Shown: piece after piece, positions 1 through 11,700 of the stretch
Layout: each line of letters opens with the position of its first letter
How positions within the stretch are numbered: position 1 is the stretch's first letter
Assembly: GCA_019279435.1 (NCBI GenBank)
Contig: JAAALK010000283.1
Coordinates: 65,082,642 to 65,146,641 of the forward strand
Origin: Zizania palustris
Lineage: Eukaryota > Streptophyta > Magnoliopsida > Poales > Poaceae
Direction: 5' to 3'
Length of the DNA: 64,000 nucleotides
The notes under the pieces: model-generated
The model's database searches: none
Told to the model about the DNA's origin: nothing
Seen by the model: only the letters and a program-made list of their open reading frames with translations
Made by a program: the position numbers and the translations under genes

Positions 1-1807
1 ACTTACAACCCTCGAAAATCTACTCTGCTAAGTCAGTGCAGGCTCCGCACACAGGGTGCTTTGAGCAGACTTCGCACTTCACCCTTCGCAGGAGTGGACA
101 GCCCTCTGAGGACTTCGACCAAGTACTTGGCGACAGCAACAGGTGCTGGGCTTCGTACCCGAAGGTCTACACGCTCACGCAAATGGACTAAGCTAAGGGC
201 TTCGACACAAGAAGCACTACGGGAACAGAACAGGGCTTCGCTAGTAAGCAGCGAGGTCTTGCCTCGTGTTACACAGAGCGACAGCACACTGACAAAACAC
301 ACCTCGCACGAAAAACAACCTTCGCCACACCAGGCTTCGGTGCACTAAACTAGCGAAGTATGTAGATCGAGCTCAAGCAAAAAGCACAAGACAGACAGGG
401 CTTCGCCGCTTGAACAAGGAACACTGAAAATGAACTCAGGATGAATTCAATCGAAGTGTGGCTACAGGAGCTCAACAGTAAATGCTCAAAGTGTTAAATG
501 TTACCTACCGAGCCCCCATATTTATAGCCCATGGATTCATCCTAAGGAAGTGACTACTTTACCCCTAGGGTTTACAACAGATTTGTCTCTACAGAACTAA
601 GGGGTACAAAAGGTAGTCCACCTTTATTTTGGAGGCTTCTCTGTCAGCTGCAGAGGGGACAGTGTCAGCCTTTTTCAGAACAGACAGTGTCAGCCTTTAC
701 AGAGTTGACTTCTGGAACCTCCCTTCGCACGCGAGGGGTGCGGAAGCTTCGGCGAGAAGCCTGCAGCCTGTTGGCCTTCGCTCCGCCGAAGATGACCTTC
801 GATACAGTGACGGTTTTGAGCCGAAGCCGTCAAAGCCCTTGGGCCTTCGCACCACCACCTCCGGAGTGGATCACCACGGCTTCGCAGCTACTCCGAGCTC
901 GAACACCGTCCGTCCGTGTACCGAAGCCATGCATGGCCGAAGCACCTCAAGTCAACCTCACTCCGGAGCTAGCCTCGCTCCGAAGTCCTTCACACTCCGA
1001 AGCCCTACCTTCGGAGTACCACCCTTCGAAGTCCCTCCTTCGTCCAAGGCCTCCGCATGAAGCATTCCATGAGCACTTCGTCGCAGTGTCTCACTCCGAG
1101 CACACTCCTCGACGAGCCTCACCCGGACCATGCCTTCGATGCGCCTCGACTTCTGAGACCTTCGTCGGGCCACCTTCGAGTGTCTCCCTCCGGAGCACAC
1201 TTCGAACACCTTGCCTCCGCAGAGGACTTGGTCCACCAACTCCGAAGTCACTCCATTCGGAGTACCTTCGAAGTGCCTCACCTCCGAGGACTTGTCTCGG
1301 AGTACCTTCAGCCGGAGCCACGCTCCGCACTCTCTGCCTTCACCTGGCACGCCTCGACCCGAGGACCGACCCGGACCACCTTCGCAGCCACCGTGACGGA
1401 GCTCCCCGCTCCCTTGGCATCAAACCACCCGCTTGACCCAAGTTCACCTGGCTCGAACCCTGTCCGTCGCCTCCGAAGTCCCTGCGCACCACAGACAAAC
1501 AGACAAGTGTATCCAGTACTCCGGAGACCTCTCCGGGTTAACAACCTTCGGCACACACTCCGGTGTACCGCCCAAAGTACCGAAGCCATCGGTACGAACC
1601 CAGTCATCGCGTACTGTCGGACCCCTCCGACAGGTACACTCCGCTGCACAGCTGCAGCAAGCAGACACCGAACACACTCCGGTGACACCCCTCCGAACAC
1701 CCTTCGGAGGTACCACCTCCGAAGCCCCTCCGGAGGTACCCTTCGAACAGAGGGTAAAATCCAGTCAATCACTCATCACAAACACCGAAACCACCCTTGG
1801 TTTCTCA
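1..1807 (-). mobile_element. Sirevirus-type LTR, truncated by the window edge
   Basis: This segment is a close relative of the LTR at 57942-60011 and runs collinear with it from about 58140 to its end. Both end in the same TTGGTTTCTCA, and both carry dense TTCGAAG/CTTCGG palindromes and a TATA box read leftward (519-527 here, 58665-58673 there). About 200 bases of the LTR lie outside the window. After 1807 the sequence is ordinary AT-rich DNA, not the polypurine tract that follows the 57942 copy. It is therefore either a solo LTR or the 5' LTR of an element lying to the left. The open frames inside are not conserved between the two copies and are not genes. Confidence 0.85.
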
Positions 1808-2177
1808 GGCTTCAACAAGGGTCTAGATGAGATAATTCAATCTTCTTTAAAATGTGGTTTAAGCAATAATGCTATAATTTTGACTATGTCTCAATTTTAT
1901 CATCATAGATATTCAATATACTTGTTAAATAGCTTGTCTTGAGTGGAGGTAAGACCAACAACTTGTCTACTAGTAAATTGATAATAGTAAAGTCGTAGCC
2001 AAAATCTATCAACATTGTAACAGAAATATGGTTTATTTTAATAAAAAAATCTTTAAAAACATAAAGTATATTATAAAGAGATAGATAGAAATCACTAGGA
2101 GTTTAAGTGAGAGTTACAGATTTAACTATGATCTCAGCTCCATGAGCTACTCTTCGGATTCGCTCTCCCTTTTATTA
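1808..2177. other. AT-rich intergenic DNA, no gene seen
   Basis: No convincing coding frame or RNA gene is visible. If the LTR to the left is complete at its right end, its target duplication would start with GGCTT at 1808; the matching copy lies outside the window. Confidence 0.6.
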
Positions 2178-2452
2178 GAGCATCTTCAAGAGTGATTTTA
2201 AAAAATAATCCTCTATATGATTTTTTGGAATTCATTTTTGAGGATACAAATAGTTTAAATATGTTTCTTTCCAATAGAATCTCTAAATTAGAGTATGTAA
2301 GTATGTTCCCTACAAGTAGGGAATATAATGATTAATTTTGAGGATCCTTTATTTTTGGGAGTCATTTAAAGTATCTATTGAATGATATTTTTTAATTCTA
2401 TTCCAAAAAAATTAGAGAAGAGAACTATTTAGAGTTTCTTTTGGAGATGCTC
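2178..2452. mobile_element. Tourist-like (PIF/Harbinger) MITE
   Basis: The segment begins GAGCATCTTCAAGAG and ends TTTTGGAGATGCTC, which are inverted copies of each other with few mismatches. TTA lies immediately outside both ends (2175-2177 and 2453-2455). A TTA duplication and GAGCATCT-type termini are typical of grass Tourist elements. It is about 275 bp, AT-rich inside, and has no coding capacity. Confidence 0.8.
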
Positions 2453-2590
2453 TTAGATCCTCGTAGAACGGAATCCCTATAATAAATTAGAAGCTTGTAT
2501 GCACATGAATCAACCCGCCATGTATATATTTGGACAATGTTGAATGCCACCGTGATCCTCTTTCACCTCTTTACCCTTACATAGTTAGTG

Positions 2591-2812
2591 GATGTTTGAT
2601 TCTGTTACTAAAATTTGAACTAATTATAAAAATCTGATTATTCGTGAGACGAATTTATTTAGTCTAATTAATCCATAATTAGCAAATGTTTACTGTAATA
2701 TCACATTGTCAAATTATAGTATAATTAGACTCATTAGATTTGTCTCGTGAATAATATAAATAAGTTTTATAAATAGTCTACATTTAATACTTCAAAATAA
2801 CATCTAAACATC
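2591..2812. mobile_element. Palindromic MITE, GATGTTTG-type ends
   Basis: The ends GATGTTTGAT and ATCTAAACATC are inverted repeats. Inside, the left arm (ATTCGTGAGACGAAT, then AGTCTAATTAAT) is mirrored by the right arm (ATTAGACTCATTAGAT, then GTCTCGTGAATAAT), so most of the 222 bp can fold on itself. This arrangement, including the central block AGCAAATGTTTACTGTAATATCACATTGTC, is common near grass genes and is usually assigned to hAT-like MITEs. I did not find a clean target duplication. Confidence 0.7.
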
Positions 2813-3694
2813 TAATGTGATGAGACTAAATTTTTAGAGTAAAGGACCAAGCGACATTAAATTTTCACTTTTTTACATGCATTTAAGAAACTGAGTGAAA
2901 TTTGACAAACATGCAACTTCGCCAAAATTTTGAATCTCCAGTTCTCCACTATTGACCGACCGGCCCATCCGCCCATGGGGTGTGAGGCAAGGTTATAAAT
3001 TCCATTCTGCCACTCATCGACATGTTCTTTTTTATACTCAAAACGAAATAAGTATTATACCAAGTCAATTATAATATCAGTCTGATCAATTTTCTATTAT
3101 ATCGATTAATTTTGGTTTATTTTATTAACATTTCAGTCAACGAGAGTTAAAATTATGTGTATTTTAAGATATGTATTACATGTATTTAAACTAAGCCATA
3201 TATTATTGTATTTAAGCCATAAACAAAATTACATATATATTATATTTAATTATATAAATATATTTTTAAGCAATACTATTTATATAAAATAAATATTATT
3301 TTTATTAAATGTCGGATACGGAAACGCGAACGGACTCGGCGGGAGGGGCGTGACGAGGGAGGCCGAGAGGAAGACGAGAGCGAGCGAGCGAGCGAGCGAG
3401 CGAAACGGGGGCGGATTTCATGGCGCCCCGCAGAGATCGAGGCGAGGGCCAGCCATGGCCGCTCCACGTACTCCCACCCCGTCTCCACCCCACACCGCCT
3501 TCTACACATCCCCTCCTCCCTCTCCCCTCCCCCGCTTTTGCACCCACCAGCACATCGCCCCCTTCCTCCCTCCCGGAGACGGCGACGGAGGGTTTCGACG
3601 ACGAGCGCGTGCGCCGGACGGGGAAGAGATATGATCTCATACGCGCCTTGGCTTACAGCGTCCGACTACTGATCATCCTCCAAGCACAGCCGAA
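2813..3694 (+). promoter_or_regulatory. Upstream region and 5' UTR of the myosin gene
   Basis: An AT-rich stretch (to about 3300) changes abruptly into a GC- and CpG-rich segment (3305-3660) just before the start codon, as is usual for grass housekeeping genes. No single TATA box can be chosen with confidence among the AT-rich repeats at 3225-3305. The GC-rich part is pyrimidine-rich on the sense strand (CCTCCCTCTCCCC at 3511-3530) and is likely 5' UTR. The transcription start cannot be fixed from sequence alone. Confidence 0.5.
3379..3403. repeat. (CGAG)n microsatellite in the 5' UTR region
   Basis: About six uninterrupted copies of the tetranucleotide CGAG lie about 300 bp upstream of the myosin start codon, within the GC-rich leader region. 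The length is likely to vary between accessions. Confidence 0.9.
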
Positions 3695-6600
3695 ATGGTA
3701 AAGCCGCCCTCCGCCTGCGTCAGTGACAATGCGTTGGTCTTTTGATCCTTGCCATGCTTGGCTCGATAAACTTCCTGATTTTGGCATTTTTTTTGTTTAA
3801 ACTTCATCGGAGTAGTTTCATATTCTTGTACCCCTGCTAATCGTTCTTAGTTTTTTAAATGCTTTTAAGACGATTACGATATTTCCGCATGGGTGAAACA
3901 TGTGAAATGCAAATACATTAAAAGCATTTTTTTGGGAAACTTTCGTAATGATAACTGAAGTCATTGAGGTATCATCTGAGTTTCCATTGCAGGGGACGAA
4001 AGTTAATATTATAGTAGGCTCTCATGTTTGGGCTGAAGAGCCTGAAATTGCCTGGGTCGATGGAGAAGTTGTTAAGATCAATGGTGAAGAGGCCGAGATC
4101 CAAGCAACCAATGGAAAAAAGGTAAGATGCATTCTGATTCTTTAAACTCTTTATTATGGATAATTTGGTCTGGTAGCTTGCTTTTGGGACTTCGGTTTGA
4201 TGTACTGTTACTTATATTTGTGCTGTCAAAATTTTAGATCATCGCAAATTTGTCGAAACTGTATCCCAAAGATATGGAAGCAGCTGCCGGTGGAGTTGAT
4301 GATATGACAAAGCTCTCCTATCTTCATGAACCAGGAGTTTTGCAGAATTTGGCAACGAGATATGAACTTAATGAAATATATGTATGTTATTCTTCAGTAC
4401 TGTTTTCTGCACGGTCATTTACTATATATATGGCATTATGTCAATCGAACTGTATTACCTATATCTTATCATTTTTGACAGACATACACAGGGAACATTC
4501 TCATTGCCGTCAATCCTTTCCAAAGGCTGCCACATTTATATGATCCACATATGATGCAACAGTACAAGGGAGCACCATTCGGGGAGTTAAGTCCACATGT
4601 TTTTGCTGTGGCAGATGTTGCATACAGGTAAAGCTGATAGGTGGTAATTGGTTCAGTCTTTGTATAAAACATGGTTCATTCTCACTGCTGTTTACTTGAA
4701 ACAGAGCAATGATTAATGAAGGGAAAAGCAACTCTATTCTTGTGAGTGGTGAGAGTGGTGCGGGTAAAACAGAAACAACAAAAATGCTTATGAGATATCT
4801 TGCCTATTTGGGTGGTCGAGCTGCTACTGAAGGAAGAACAGTAGAGCAACAAGTTCTCGAAGTAAGAGAGAGTGCTTAGCCTTGAAAAATCATTGTATTA
4901 TTAAGTTAGTTATACTCCAATTGAACTCCAGTTGTGTATTCTTATGCATGCAGTCAAATCCAGTCCTTGAAGCTTTTGGCAATGCCAAAACTGTCAGAAA
5001 CAACAATTCTAGGTAGGCGAGATTTAAAACACTATCTCAACCATAAAATTACTTGCATTTCTTCAAATCATGGAGGTATATATGTTCCAATATCAAATTC
5101 TCCCATAATGCTTACTGCAGTCGGTTTGGTAAGTTTGTTGAGATTCAGTTTGATAAGCAAGGGAGGATATCAGGTGCTGCTGTCAGAACTTACTTGCTAG
5201 AAAGATCCCGAGTATGCCAAATTTCTGATCCTGAACGCAACTACCACTGTTTTTATCTCCTTTGTGCTGCACCACAAGAGGTAATGATATTTGTTCTCTT
5301 TGAATACTTCTTATCCTCTGACATCTGGTGTTATTGTGCTAATGTTGAGTATTTTTCACTAACAAAAACAATCTCCTATGACAATGAACTTTCAGGAGGT
5401 TGAAAAATACAAACTAGGAAATCCCAAAACTTTTCATTATCTTAACCAATCAAATTGCTATGAGTTGGTTGGGGTTAGTGATGCTCATGAATACTTGGCC
5501 ACGAGAAGAGCAATGGATATTGTTGGCATCAGTACTCAGGAACAGGTAGCTCAATTATCTCCTTATGTTCTTTTATTTGATCAATGGCTAGTTTAAATGT
5601 GTTTTTCTCACTCCTCTGCAATTTAATTTGTTTTCAGGATGCTATTTTCAGGGTTGTTGCAGCTATCCTTCATATTGGTAACATTGAATTTGCCAAGGGC
5701 AAAGAAGTTGATTCCTCTGTTTTGAAAGATGATAAATCTAAGTTCCATCTGGACACAACCGCTGCCCTTCTTATGTAACCACAACATTTGGTTCTGTTCT
5801 ATATTCAATGATACTACTATGTTCATACTCCAACATTTAAAACACATTCCATGTCAGGTGTGATCCTGGAGCCTTAGAAGATGCTCTTTGTAAACGTGTC
5901 ATGGTAACACCAGAAGAGGTTATAAAAAGGAGTCTTGATCCTTACAATGCAACTGTCAGCAGGGATGGTCTAGCAAAGACAATATATTCTCGCTTGTTTG
6001 ACTGGTAATATAATAATGTTCTTTTGTACTTTAATAGATATACTCCATAGCATTCCCCAGAAAAGATGCAATACATAAAAGAATTTTGCACTCATCATTC
6101 CAACCCTTTTTCAGGCTTGTTGATAAAATAAATAGCTCCATTGGACAAGATGCTAACTCTAAATCTCTTATTGGTGTCCTGGACATCTATGGTTTTGAGA
6201 GCTTCAAGTTAAACAGGTATGTTTTTCTTTAGTTTATTCTTGTATTAAAATTTACCAAGTATTTTTAACACCAATGAATCATACTTTGTTTTTGCAGTTT
6301 TGAACAATTCTGCATTAATTATACAAACGAGAAATTGCAACAACATTTTAATCAGGTAACACTAGTTCAAATGGAATGATTCATGTACATCAAACTCTCT
6401 TTACAGAAGAGCATATATTTATATGGAAGGTGCCCGTGTGTTCTTTTTCAGCATGTTTTCAAGATGGAACAAGAGGAGTACACAAAAGAACAAATTGATT
6501 GGAGCTATATTGAATTTGTGGATAATCAGGATGTTCTTGACCTTATTGAGAAGGTATGCAGAAGTAGCAGAATTTAAAATGTCCATAATCCCAGTTTCTG

Positions 6601-8754
6601 AAGAAAAAATGCTAGATTGGTTAAAAAAATCGGGAAAACTGAAATTTGCCAAGTTTTTGCATGAAATTTCTCAAATTTCATGCTTTCCTGATCATGACAT
6701 GTATGAAGACAACTCTGCATAAAGGATCTCTAGATTTGATTTGTCTAATGCTCTAATTCCATATAAAGTGCATTGATATTGGACATCTCAAATGCTCTCA
6801 TGTACAAGTTGAATACAAGGTCATACATTCAGCTAACATTTATTCTTATTTGAGAAGATCAACATAGCCAAAGAAGCCTGTGTTTTGGGCAGGAAAATAT
6901 GCCACATTCCTTTTATTCTAGTTATTTTTAGAATGAAGAAATATGTCCAATCGTTTTGCGATGGATCCACACTTGCTTATTTTCCATGCATTTACTGAAT
7001 TTATCAAAAAATGAGATTGAGTATGCTTGTTTAAATCGACCATTTACAGAAACCTGGTGGTGTTATTACACTTCTTGATGAGGCATGGTACGCTTGCAGT
7101 TACCTTTTCTCTGTTCTGAGTGTCAAATCAATTTTATTTTCCTATGTATTTTAGGTTAACTTTTGAGTTAATGGCCGTGTTTTCTGTTAACTGTTTTGCG
7201 TTCAGTATGTTTCCCAAGTCAACACACGAGACCTTTTCCCAGAAGCTGTACCAGACTTTTCAAAAGCACAAACGGTTTGTCAAACCAAAGCTATCTCGCA
7301 CAGATTTTACAATCTGTCACTATGCTGGAGAGGTTAGCTTTTATCATCAAATTCAATTTCCATGATAGTGTTAGTTCTAGTATTAACTGGTAGTTATGCT
7401 TATTTTATTCAGGTGTTGTATCAATCTGACCAATTCCTTGACAAGAACAAAGACTATGTTGTGGCAGAGCACCAGGAATTACTAAGCACTTCTAAATGCT
7501 CATTTATCTCAGGATTATTTCCTCCTCTGCCAGAGGAAACATCCAAATCCTCCAAATTCTCTTCGATTGGAGCTCGCTTCAAGGTTTTCCCCTCAATTTG
7601 TTTTGCTTGATTATGCTTCAGAGTGCACCGCGAGCTCTTTTTTTTGACCTATCCAGCTATCCCTTTTCCAGTTTTTACCCAGTTTGCTATTATGTGTCAC
7701 TAATTGTGCCAACCTCTGGTTTTTATATGGCAGCAACAACTTCAATCTCTTATGGAAACACTGAACTCTACAGAGCCTCATTATATCAGATGTGTCAAGC
7801 CAAATAATGTGCTAAAACCGGCAATTTTTGAGAATGTCAATGTCATGCAACAGCTGCGTTGTGGTGTTAGTGCTTCTAAACTATGATTTATTGTGCCAAC
7901 ATGTACTGCAATCAAATAGTGGCTATGTTGACTAGTACATCTCTATGACAAAGTTGTTCCATTAACTTGCGTGCTATGCATCATCAGGGTGTACTTGAGG
8001 CAATCAGGATCAGTTGTGCAGGTTATCCTACACGTCGCACATTTTATGAGTTTTTGCATCGTTTTGGAATACTTGCTCAAGAGGCCCTTGAAGGAAAGTA
8101 AGTTCCTTGAAGTTTGCAAGATCTGTAATGTTTTATCTGAGACTGAACTGAGTTTTAAAAGTAATACGCCACTAACTTTCTCTTTATCACATTTCACTAG
8201 TTGCGATGAAAAGGTTGCATGCAAGAGGATTCTTGAAAAGAAGGGTCTTTTGGGATTTCAGGTAATCAACATAAACTCTATTCAATCTCACTTGTTTTGG
8301 TATTCAAGGCTCTATCTCCTTTGAAAATAATGATCTTTCACTTAGTTATTAGATTGAAGAGCTAACAATGATCTGGCAGGAGGAAAATTGATCATGAAAT
8401 TGGTGTACTTATTTAATAGTTAAACTTATATGTTTTCATTGTTAGATTATGGCATGCCAGGATCTATACAGTGCTTCTATGGGGAAAAAGAGAGATAAAT
8501 GCAAGATGATGAAAACTGTGTGGCATTAGGTCTTTGAGTTATTTCAGTTCCACTAACTCTGGTTCATATTTCTTAGATAGGTAAAACAAAAGTTTTTCTG
8601 AGAGCTGGCCAGATGGCCGAATTAGATGCTAGGAGAACAGAAGTACTTGGTGCTGCGGCAAAAACAATTCAAGGGAAAGTACGGACACATATCATGCGGA
8701 AGAAGTTTGTTTCTTTGAGGAAGGCATCTGTATGGTTTCAGGCAATATGGAGAG
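3695..8754 (+). other. Myosin XI exons 1-20: N-terminal SH3-like and motor domain
   Basis: Exons: 3695-3697, 3993-4121, 4238-4381, 4482-4627, 4705-4861, 4954-5012, 5121-5280, 5396-5545, 5638-5774, 5858-6004, 6115-6216, 6298-6355, 6452-6553, 7050-7087, 7206-7332, 7413-7583, 7734-7865, 7988-8097, 8201-8261 and 8577-8754. Exon 1 contributes only the initiator codon. Exon 2 (43 codons) begins GTKVNIIVGSHVW, the usual class XI N-terminus. Exon 5 carries the ATP-binding P-loop, exons 6-7 switch I, and exon 11 switch II. Exon 20 holds the converter end, KTKVFLRAGQMAELDARR, and starts the neck. Introns are short (about 75-500 bp); the longest in this part is 6554-7049. Confidence 0.93.
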
Positions 8755-11700
8755 GTCTGTTTGCTTGTGCTTCACTGTAGACATGATCACATTTATTTTA
8801 CCAATAATTGCCTATATCATGCTTTTGTTTCAGGAAGACTGGCTTGTAAACTGTATGCGCAAATGCGAAGGAAAGCAGCTGCCATTAAAGTTCAGAAAAA
8901 CCAACGTATGCATCAAGCAAGGAGGTCCTACAAACACCTAAATGCTTCGGTTCTTGTAGTGCAAACGGCATTGCGAACGATGGCAGCGAGAAATGAGTTC
9001 AGGCATAAGAAGCAATCTAAGGCAGCAGTTATAATTCAGGTGATTTTCAATTGCTAGTAGATACTAAATACTAATAAAATGACTCAACAATGTATATTGC
9101 TTCTTAACAAGCCATATGTTTCTCAATGCCCTTATTCTCTGTTACAGGCACGTTACAGGTGTCATATAGCTCATGTGTACCATAAGAAGTTAAAGTGTGC
9201 ATCAATTGTTGCACAATGTAGATGGAGGGGAAAGATTGCAAGGAAAGAACTCAAAAAACTTAAAATGGTACTTGCATTATCCCAACCAATACACTACTGT
9301 TGCATATTCTATGCTGGTTCTGTATAGATAATACAATATGAAATGCTCTAGTCCCATTGGCATTTTTTTTCTTTTGATGACTTTGGATTATGTATCATTC
9401 TTATATAAAGAATAAAAAATATTTCTTCTCATCAAATGTTACATTCTCTTATTAATTGCCAAATTGATGAGAGTAAATGATCAACGAGAAATTTACTATT
9501 ACTATTAGATCACTAGTCAGCGATAAGATAACACCATCAGAGAACACACAGTTGGCATACTAATGCTCTGCAAATATCTTCTCTGCAGGAAGCTAGAGAA
9601 ACTGGTGCACTGAAGGAAGCAAAGGATAAACTTGAAAAGAAAGTGGAAGAACTTACATGGCGTGTGCAGTTAGAGAAGAGAATGAGGGTACGGTGTTGGA
9701 TTTATTTTGTTCCATACAATTTTTCCACACCTTAACACTTCCAAGGAGTATAATGTATTAAATCATGGTTTCATATTCCACAGTTTTCATATATGCATTT
9801 AATTTACATACTTACCTATTGTTTTAATTATTTCACACAAATCATTTCACGTGCATACAGACAGACTTGGAAGAAGCAAAAGCCCAGGAGTTATCAAAAC
9901 TGCAGACCTCTATGGAAGCCCTGCAGGCTAAATTGGATGAAACAAATGCAATGCTTCTCAAGGAAAGGCAAGTCGCTAGGGTCATTGATGAAGCACCTCC
10001 TGTAGTGCAACAAACTGAGATTATAGTCCAAGACACTGAAAAGGTTGATTCCTTGACAGCAGAGGTGGAAGAACTTAAGGTATATAATATAATATTGTTG
10101 TTGTTTACCAGAATTTCTTAATGGTTTGCTGACCCAGCGAATTTATATGGTGAGATATCATCAGATGAACTGAGCACTTTATATCTACATAATTAAACAC
10201 ACCCACTCATTTTGTGACATACAATTTCATTACGTTGTAGACCTCACTACAATCAGAAAAACAAAGAGCGGATGATTTAGAAAGGAAACGCTCCGAAGAA
10301 GAACAAGCAAATGAAGATAAACAAAAGAAGCTGGAAGAAACTGAAGTAAAAATGCGTCAATTCCAGGAATATCTCAGAAGGTGAAGCTTTTCACCGTGAA
10401 GGGTATTATTGTCTTTTCCTATTGTTCTAGGGTTGTGTCCATGAGCCCCTTTGTATTGTATATAATATATATTGCCCTTTAGGCTTAACTCAGTACATTC
10501 ACACGTTGCTTCTTGTTTTTTTATCTTGCTGTGCATGAAACATATCCAGATTTTTCGTTATAACTTAAGTTTTCAGACTGCCCCTATGTAAATGAAGGCA
10601 TTCTACTAAACATGCTTTACAAATTGTTCATGCTCATATAACTTTGTTGGGATTAACTTATTTAAAGCTTTTTGGGGTTTCAAAAAGACTAAATACAAAC
10701 ATAAATATTTCCATATACCGTTTTCTTGGTAGAATATGAAAGTACAGTAGTATTCAATATTCATATAAAATGCACTGTATGTTTATCCAACATGAGATCT
10801 TCATCTTATTACTCGTGATCTGTATGTTCTGGTGTAGGTTAGAGGAGAAACTCTCTAATGTAGAATCTGAAAATAAAGTCCTTCGTCAGCAAGCTGTCTC
10901 AATGGCTCCAAGTAAAATTTTGTCAGGCCGATCCAAGTCCATTTTACAGGTGAGAAAATGAGTGTAGTGTTTTTATCTTTTATTCCCTTTTGAAGATACT
11001 TTGATAATATGTAAGGCTTGTTTGTTTTACAGAGAAATACGGAAAGTGGTCATGTATCAGCCAGCGATTCAAAAGTAGCCCCCGTGAGTGGATAAATTCT
11101 ATATATTTGGTCAGCAGTAATATAATCAATTTATTGGAAAATTTATAAAAGTAACACTGTTTTAATTTGTTCTTGTTTCAGGAGTCCAATAATATGTCCT
11201 CTCCTAAAAAGGAATTTGATATCGATGATAAGCCACAAAAATCTCTTAATGAAAAGCAGCAGGTTAAGTCCACTGTGATAATGGCTTTCTTAGTATGTCT
11301 CTCGGTCTCTCAAATTGACGTATTAGTAATTTAATATCTTTGCAGGAAAACCAAGATCTATTAATTAGGTGCATTGCTCAGCACTTGGGCTTTGCTGGAA
11401 ATAGGCCAGTGGCTGCTTGCATCATATACAAGTGCCTTCTTCACTGGAGATCATTTGAAGTCGAAAGGACAAGTGTTTTTGATCGCATCATTCAGACCAT
11501 TGGTCATGCTATTGAGGTTATAATATTATGCTAGTATGCTACAACTCTGTGATCATTGTCCAGAAAAGATGCTGACTTATCATTTCCTGTGTTTTGTATA
11601 GACACAGGACAATAATGAAGTCTTAGCATATTGGCTCTCAAATGCTTCAACACTTTTGCTGTTGCTTCAAAGGACACTGAAGGCAAGTGGATCAACAGGA

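Noticed and set aside
6423..6722. Small open frames in the myosin introns
   Set aside because: They read through exon and intron in the wrong frame; the spliced reading frame accounts for all conserved residues.
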